Part shown: positions 6,934 through 9,110 of the stretch, piece by piece
Position numbering within the stretch: position 1 is the first letter of the stretch
How the letters are laid out: each line of letters starts with the position of its first letter
Source: Candidatus Thiodiazotropha taylori
Lineage (GTDB): Bacteria; Pseudomonadota; Gammaproteobacteria; Chromatiales; Chromatiaceae
DNA length: 9,110 nucleotides
Reading direction: 5' to 3'
Assembly: GCA_019100305.1 (NCBI GenBank)
Contig: JAHRHW010000162.1
Location: 1 to 9,110, forward strand
Notes under the pieces: generated by a model
Seen by the model: only the letters and a program-made list of their open reading frames with translations
Told to the model about the DNA's origin: nothing
Databases searched by the model: none
Position numbers and translations under genes: made by a program

Positions 6934-6981
6934 ATGAACAACTTTTTATTGGCACAATTTTTTATAGGACTTTGAACAGAC

Positions 6982-8205
6982 ATGGCACTCATAGTGCAAA
7001 AGTATGGCGGTACCTCCGTCGGCAGCGTTGAGCGCATCTCAGCGGTCGCCGAAAAGGTCAAAACATATCGCGACAGGGGGGACCAGGTTGTTGTGGTCGT
7101 CTCAGCGATGTCAGGTGAGACCAACAGACTGATCGGTCTGGCCAGTGAGATCGACGACAGTCCCTCTCCGCGGGAGATGGACGTACTGGTCTCAACCGGT
7201 GAGCAGGTGACCATTGCGCTGCTCTCCATGGCGCTGCAGAAGATCGGCTGTGATGCCCGTTCCTACACCGGTGGACAGGTACACATTCTGACCGACAGCG
7301 CCCACAGCAAGGCGCGTATCCGGGATATCGATGCCGCCCGGGTGAAATCGGACCTGGATAAGGGACGTGTGGTCGTAGTGGCCGGATTCCAGGGTGTCGA
7401 TGAGCACGGCAGCATCACCACCCTGGGACGTGGCGGATCCGATACCACAGCAGTTGCCATGGCGGCAGCGCTGAAAGCGGATGAGTGTCAGATCTATACC
7501 GATGTGGATGGTGTCTATACCACTGATCCCAGGGTTGTCCCCAATGCCAGACGGCTCGAGCGCATCACCTTCGAGGAGATGCTTGAGATGGCCAGTCTTG
7601 GTTCAAAAGTACTTCAGATTCGGGCGGTTGAGTTCGCCGGAAAATACAATGTTCCCCTGCGTGTCCTTTCCAGCTTTGAAGAGGGCGAAGGCACGCTGAT
7701 CACCTTTGAGGAAGAGAACATGGAACAGGCAAAGATTTCAGGTATCGCGTTCAATCGCGATGAGGCCAAACTGACGATCCTGGGTGTTCCGGATCAGCCC
7801 GGGGTGGCGCACAAGATCATCGGCCCGATTTCGAGTCAGAACATCGAAGTCGATATGATCATTCAGAACATCTCCCACGACACCGGGCGTACCGACTTCA
7901 CCTTTACCGTCAACCGGGTGGATTTCAAGCGGGCCAAGGAGATCCTGGAACAGACAGCGAATGAGATGGGTGCTCGGGAGGTGCTGGCCGACGATCGCAT
8001 CGTGAAGATTTCCCTGGTCGGTGTGGGGATGCGCTCACATGCTGGAATTGCCAGTAAAATGTTCGAAGCTCTGGCAAAAGACGGTATCAACATTCGTATG
8101 ATATCGACTTCTGAAATAAAAATTTCCGTGGTGGTTGATGAAAAGTACCTCGAGCTGGGTGTGCGCGCACTGCACGACGCATTTGAGCTGGAAAAAGAAG
8201 TATGA
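6982..8205 (+). CDS. lysC: Aspartate kinase (aspartokinase), alpha subunit
   Basis: Aspartate kinase phosphorylates L-aspartate with ATP, the first step towards lysine/diaminopimelate, threonine and methionine. The 407-residue monofunctional form has the amino-acid kinase fold at about 1-245, with KYGGTSVGS (7-15), VSAMSGETN (40-48), VSTGEQ (70-75), GRGGSDTTA (149-157) and YTDVDGVYTTDPR (172-184). Two ACT domains follow (about 265-400; LTILGVPDQPGVAHKI, VSLVGVGMRSHAGIASKMF), the usual site of feedback inhibition by lysine and/or threonine. The start MALIVQKYGGTSVG is conserved; AGGA at 6966-6969 is a weak, somewhat distant ribosome site. The position between alaS and csrA is known from pseudomonads and relatives. 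The gene carries an internal start at 7720 for a beta subunit. Confidence 0.98.
   Translation: MALIVQKYGGTSVGSVERISAVAEKVKTYRDRGDQVVVVVSAMSGETNRLIGLASEIDDSPSPREMDVLVSTGEQVTIALLSMALQKIGCDARSYTGGQVHILTDSAHSKARIRDIDAARVKSDLDKGRVVVVAGFQGVDEHGSITTLGRGGSDTTAVAMAAALKADECQIYTDVDGVYTTDPRVVPNARRLERITFEEMLEMASLGSKVLQIRAVEFAGKYNVPLRVLSSFEEGEGTLITFEEENMEQAKISGIAFNRDEAKLTILGVPDQPGVAHKIIGPISSQNIEVDMIIQNISHDTGRTDFTFTVNRVDFKRAKEILEQTANEMGAREVLADDRIVKISLVGVGMRSHAGIASKMFEALAKDGINIRMISTSEIKISVVVDEKYLELGVRALHDAFELEKEV
7720..8205 (+). CDS. Aspartate kinase beta subunit from an internal in-frame start
   Basis: An ATG at codon 247 of lysC (MEQAKISGIAFNRDEAKLTI) is preceded by GAGGA at 7708-7712 with a 7-base spacer, a better ribosome site than the gene's own. 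The product would be 161 residues, comprising just the two ACT domains. In Corynebacterium and Bacillus, alpha2-beta2 aspartokinases are made from one gene by an internal start at the equivalent point. Use of this start here is inferred. Confidence 0.55.
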   Translation: MEQAKISGIAFNRDEAKLTILGVPDQPGVAHKIIGPISSQNIEVDMIIQNISHDTGRTDFTFTVNRVDFKRAKEILEQTANEMGAREVLADDRIVKISLVGVGMRSHAGIASKMFEALAKDGINIRMISTSEIKISVVVDEKYLELGVRALHDAFELEKEV

Positions 8206-8218
8206 TCCTAAAATTGTT

Positions 8219-8246
8219 TGAAACCAGCTAAAACAGGGAGGTTTCA
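8219..8246 (+). other. Weak stem-loop after lysC
   Basis: TGAAACC (8219-8225) and GGTTTCA (8240-8246) form a perfect 7-bp stem with a 14-base loop, 14 bases after the lysC stop. T-runs come only at 8260-8265 and 8270-8274, so it is at best an inefficient terminator; it may protect the lysC mRNA end. Confidence 0.35.
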
Positions 8247-8289
8247 GCTCATTTCAGTACTTTTTCCCCTTTTTAACGCCTCTTCCTAT

Positions 8290-8298
8290 TGCTAAAAT
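8290..8298 (+). promoter_or_regulatory. Possible csrA upstream promoter (extended -10)
   Basis: TGCTAAAAT (8290-8298) matches an extended -10 (TGn plus TAAAAT). The 17-base-upstream hexamer TTTTTA is a poor -35. E. coli csrA also has several promoters. Confidence 0.35.
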
Positions 8299-8338
8299 AG
8301 CGTTACCAGTCCCGTATCTGCGGCGGCTTGGTTGGCAA

Positions 8339-8347
8339 TGGTATAAG
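8339..8347 (+). promoter_or_regulatory. Possible csrA proximal promoter (extended -10)
   Basis: TGGTATAAG (8339-8347) is an extended -10 with no recognisable -35. It would give a leader of roughly 50 bases that includes all GGA motifs before csrA. Confidence 0.4.
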
Positions 8348-8365
8348 TCTGTGGGAGTTTCTACA

Positions 8366-8405
8366 GGAGAATACCAATAAATGAAGGAAACACATGGAGA
8401 CTGGA
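8366..8405 (+). promoter_or_regulatory. GGA-rich csrA leader, likely CsrA self-binding region
   Basis: Four GGA triplets lie within 40 bases upstream of csrA: 8366-8368, 8386-8388, 8396-8398 and 8403-8405. Two fit ANGGA (8384-8388 and 8394-8398), and the third motif is part of the csrA Shine-Dalgarno (GGAG, 8396-8399). CsrA binds such motifs and in E. coli represses its own translation through several leader sites. Autoregulation here is inferred. Confidence 0.5.
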
Positions 8406-8413
8406 AATGTTAA
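8381..8413 (+). CDS. Possible 10-codon leader peptide overlapping csrA
   Basis: ATG 8381, preceded by AGGAG (8365-8369, 11 bases away), reads MKETHGDWKC and stops at TAA 8411-8413, 4 bases beyond the csrA start codon. Ribosomes finishing it would sit on the csrA start, so it could couple or compete with csrA translation. The frame is too short to support alone. Confidence 0.25.
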   Translation: MKETHGDWKC

Positions 8414-8589
8414 TACTGACTCGCCGAGTTGGCGAAACCTTAATGATTGGAGATGAAGTCACCGTTACCGTATTAGGGGTAAAGGGTAATCAAGTTCGAA
8501 TCGGTGTCAATGCACCACGAGATGTTACAGTGCATCGGGAAGAGATTTACGAGCGCATCAAAAGAGAACAAAGTGAAGAATCCTCATAA
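8407..8589 (+). CDS. csrA: Carbon storage regulator CsrA (RsmA)
   Basis: CsrA is a small dimeric RNA-binding protein that binds GGA motifs in mRNA leaders to block or, less often, stimulate translation, controlling carbon flux, motility and biofilm. The 60 residues (MLILTRRVGETLMIGDEVTV...) match the family length of about 61. The beta1 residues Leu4, Thr5, Arg6 and Arg7 and the beta5 VTVHREE (40-46) with Arg44, which contact RNA in E. coli, are all present. ATG 8407 has GGAG at 8396-8399, 7 bases upstream. It lies after lysC, with its own candidate promoters and a strong terminator behind, so it can be transcribed alone. The leader carries several GGA motifs. Confidence 0.99.
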   Translation: MLILTRRVGETLMIGDEVTVTVLGVKGNQVRIGVNAPRDVTVHREEIYERIKREQSEESS

Positions 8590-8635
8590 ATAGAGGTTCT
8601 GAACAAAAAATCCCGGGGTTAAACACCTCGCAAAC

Positions 8636-8664
8636 AACTTTGCCACGGAAGGCAAAGTTTTTTT
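8636..8664 (+). terminator. Rho-independent terminator of csrA
   Basis: AACTTTGCC (8636-8644), loop ACGGAA, GGCAAAGTT (8651-8659) is a perfect 9-bp stem running into seven Ts (8658-8664), 46 bases after the csrA stop. Confidence 0.92.
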
Positions 8665-8691
8665 GTTTATATGGAAATAAATCTGTACAAT
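8663..8691 (+). promoter_or_regulatory. Promoter for tRNA-Ser
   Basis: TTGTTT (8663-8668) and TACAAT (8686-8691), 17 bases apart, form a plausible sigma-70 promoter that starts in the T-tract of the csrA terminator. It would give a 5' leader of about 85 bases on the pre-tRNA. Confidence 0.6.
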
Positions 8692-8783
8692 CTCGACTCC
8701 TTTTGGGGACCTGAGCGGCACTCTAGAACAGAGAAACCCTCAGTTGGCCGGAGAATCGGCAAATCACCCAAGAGACCCAATCC

Positions 8784-8876
8784 GGAGAGATGGCCGAGCG
8801 GCTGAAGGCGCTCCCCTGCTAAGGGAGTATGGGGTTAATAGCTCCATCGAGGGTTCGAATCCCTCTCTCTCCGCCA
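8784..8876 (+). tRNA. tRNA-Ser (anticodon GCT)
   Basis: A full cloverleaf with encoded CCA. The acceptor GGAGAGA (8784-8790) pairs with TCTCTCC (8866-8872), with discriminator G8873. The D-arm is GCC/GGC; the anticodon stem CTCCC/GGGAG (8811-8815, 8823-8827) encloses loop CTGCTAA with anticodon GCT at 8818-8820. The long variable arm (TGGGG/CTCCA) marks a class II serine tRNA, and the T-arm is GAGGG-TTCGAAT-CCCTC. It reads AGC and AGU codons. It corresponds to E. coli serV, which also follows csrA. Confidence 0.98.
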
Positions 8877-8940
8877 TAAAAAATGGGCCCCAGTCGGGGC
8901 CCTTTTTTTATGGCGGAGAGAGAGGATTTGATTCGAACCC
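8851..8940. repeat. Inverted repeat made from the tRNA-Ser 3' end
   Basis: Bases 8903-8940 repeat, in reverse complement, the tRNA-Ser T-arm and acceptor plus the A-rich spacer. Pairing runs 8862-8883 with 8904-8925 without mismatch, then, after a gap of one against five bases (C8861 versus ATTTG 8926-8930), 8851-8860 with 8931-8940. With the terminator stem this totals 39 base pairs around a 4-base loop and one T-T mismatch. The reverse copy has no D or anticodon arm, so it is a fragment rather than a second tRNA gene. Confidence 0.9.
8885..8909 (+). terminator. Terminator of tRNA-Ser (bidirectional)
   Basis: GGGCCCC (8885-8891), loop AGTC, GGGGCCC (8896-8902), then seven Ts. A run of As at 8878-8883 means it could also stop transcription from the right. 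It forms the core of a larger inverted repeat. Confidence 0.93.
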
Positions 8941-8960
8941 TTCGTTCGAAAGGAACGAAG
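8940..8960. repeat. Small perfect hairpin at the repeat junction
   Basis: CTTCGTTC (8940-8947), loop GAAAG, GAACGAAG (8953-8960). It sits exactly where the inverted tRNA fragment ends and just ahead of the 70-base tandem repeats. Function unknown. Confidence 0.6.
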
Positions 8961-8970
8961 TGACGCCGAC

Positions 8971-9110
8971 GCCGCAGCAAAGCGTAGGCGCCCCGAAGGG
9001 GTGAGCGCAGCGAATCACCAGAAGCGAAGCGACGCAGGACGCCGCAGTGAAACGCAGGCGCCCCGAAGGGGTGAGCGCAGCGAATCACCAGAAGCGAAGC
9101 GACGCAGGAC
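8971..9110. repeat. 70-base tandem repeat, two units, continuing past the window
   Basis: Units 8971-9040 and 9041-9110 differ at four of 70 positions, all within the first 20 bases; the last 50 bases (8991-9040 and 9061-9110) are identical. Each unit holds the short palindrome CCCC-GAA-GGGG and repeated GCGNAGCGA-like words. There is no spacer between units, so it is not a CRISPR. No promoter or gene is evident inside. A copy of its start, GACGCC, is also doubled at 8962-8973. Confidence 0.9.

Noticed and set aside
6948..6966. Sigma-54 promoter before lysC (TGGCAC)
   Set aside because: TGGCAC is present but the downstream TTGC-type element with the invariant GC is missing at the required spacing.
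6807..6981. Lysine riboswitch upstream of lysC
   Set aside because: The 175-base gap lacks the conserved lysine riboswitch core and leaves no room for its multi-helix fold plus expression platform; only a simple stem is seen.
8744..9088. Plus- and minus-strand frames across tRNA-Ser and the repeats
   Set aside because: They translate the tRNA and its inverted copy (the familiar spurious peptide FYGGERGIRTLDG) and the tandem repeats; not genuine proteins.
8971..9110. CRISPR array
   Set aside because: The 70-base units abut with no variable spacers and no cas gene is visible.

Overview
The window is chromosomal DNA of a gammaproteobacterium. Its backbone is the conserved block recA - recX - alaS - lysC - csrA - tRNA-Ser(GCT). 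E. coli has recA-recX-alaS-csrA-serV, and pseudomonads and many Chromatiales-type bacteria place an aspartate kinase gene between alaS and csrA. The moderately high GC coding style, AT-rich intergenic gaps and GGGAGAGGGG palindromes fit an environmental gammaproteobacterium such as a sulfur-oxidiser relative. That last step is inference, and no marker here fixes the genus.

Layout. Bases 1-656 (minus) hold the N-terminal two thirds of a LysR-type regulator that runs off the left edge. It diverges from a complete 12-helix MFS exporter of the YnfM type (751-1980), with an AT-rich dyad between them. From 2114 the conserved block starts. recA (2197-3225) has a promoter whose -35 is covered by a perfect 7+5+7 dyad but has no CTGT-N8-ACAG SOS box. 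recX (3222-3668) overlaps the recA stop codon and has no ATG, GTG or TTG start; a CTG with a well placed Shine-Dalgarno fits. A 510-base gap (3669-4178) holds two REP-like palindromes, an interlocked pair of inverted repeats, and just before alaS a possible 27-codon leader frame whose ribosome site lies in a stem. alaS (4179-6806), lysC (6982-8205, with an internal start for a beta subunit) and csrA (8407-8589) follow, all on the plus strand. csrA ends at a strong terminator. A separate promoter serves tRNA-Ser (8784-8876), which ends at a second strong terminator.

The right end is the oddest part. The tRNA-Ser terminator is the centre of a roughly 90-base inverted repeat, because the last 26 bases of the tRNA (T-arm and acceptor) are copied in reverse orientation just beyond it. 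A small hairpin follows, then a 70-base tandem repeat that continues out of the window. The tRNA-Arg gene that follows this tRNA-Ser in E. coli is not seen.

How the genes work together: RecA and RecX are the recombinase and its modulator. AlaRS, tRNA-Ser and aspartate kinase supply translation and amino-acid synthesis. CsrA is a global post-transcriptional regulator whose leader carries GGA motifs suggesting autoregulation. No wholly new protein system is visible. The unusual content is at the level of start codons, leaders, operators and repeats.
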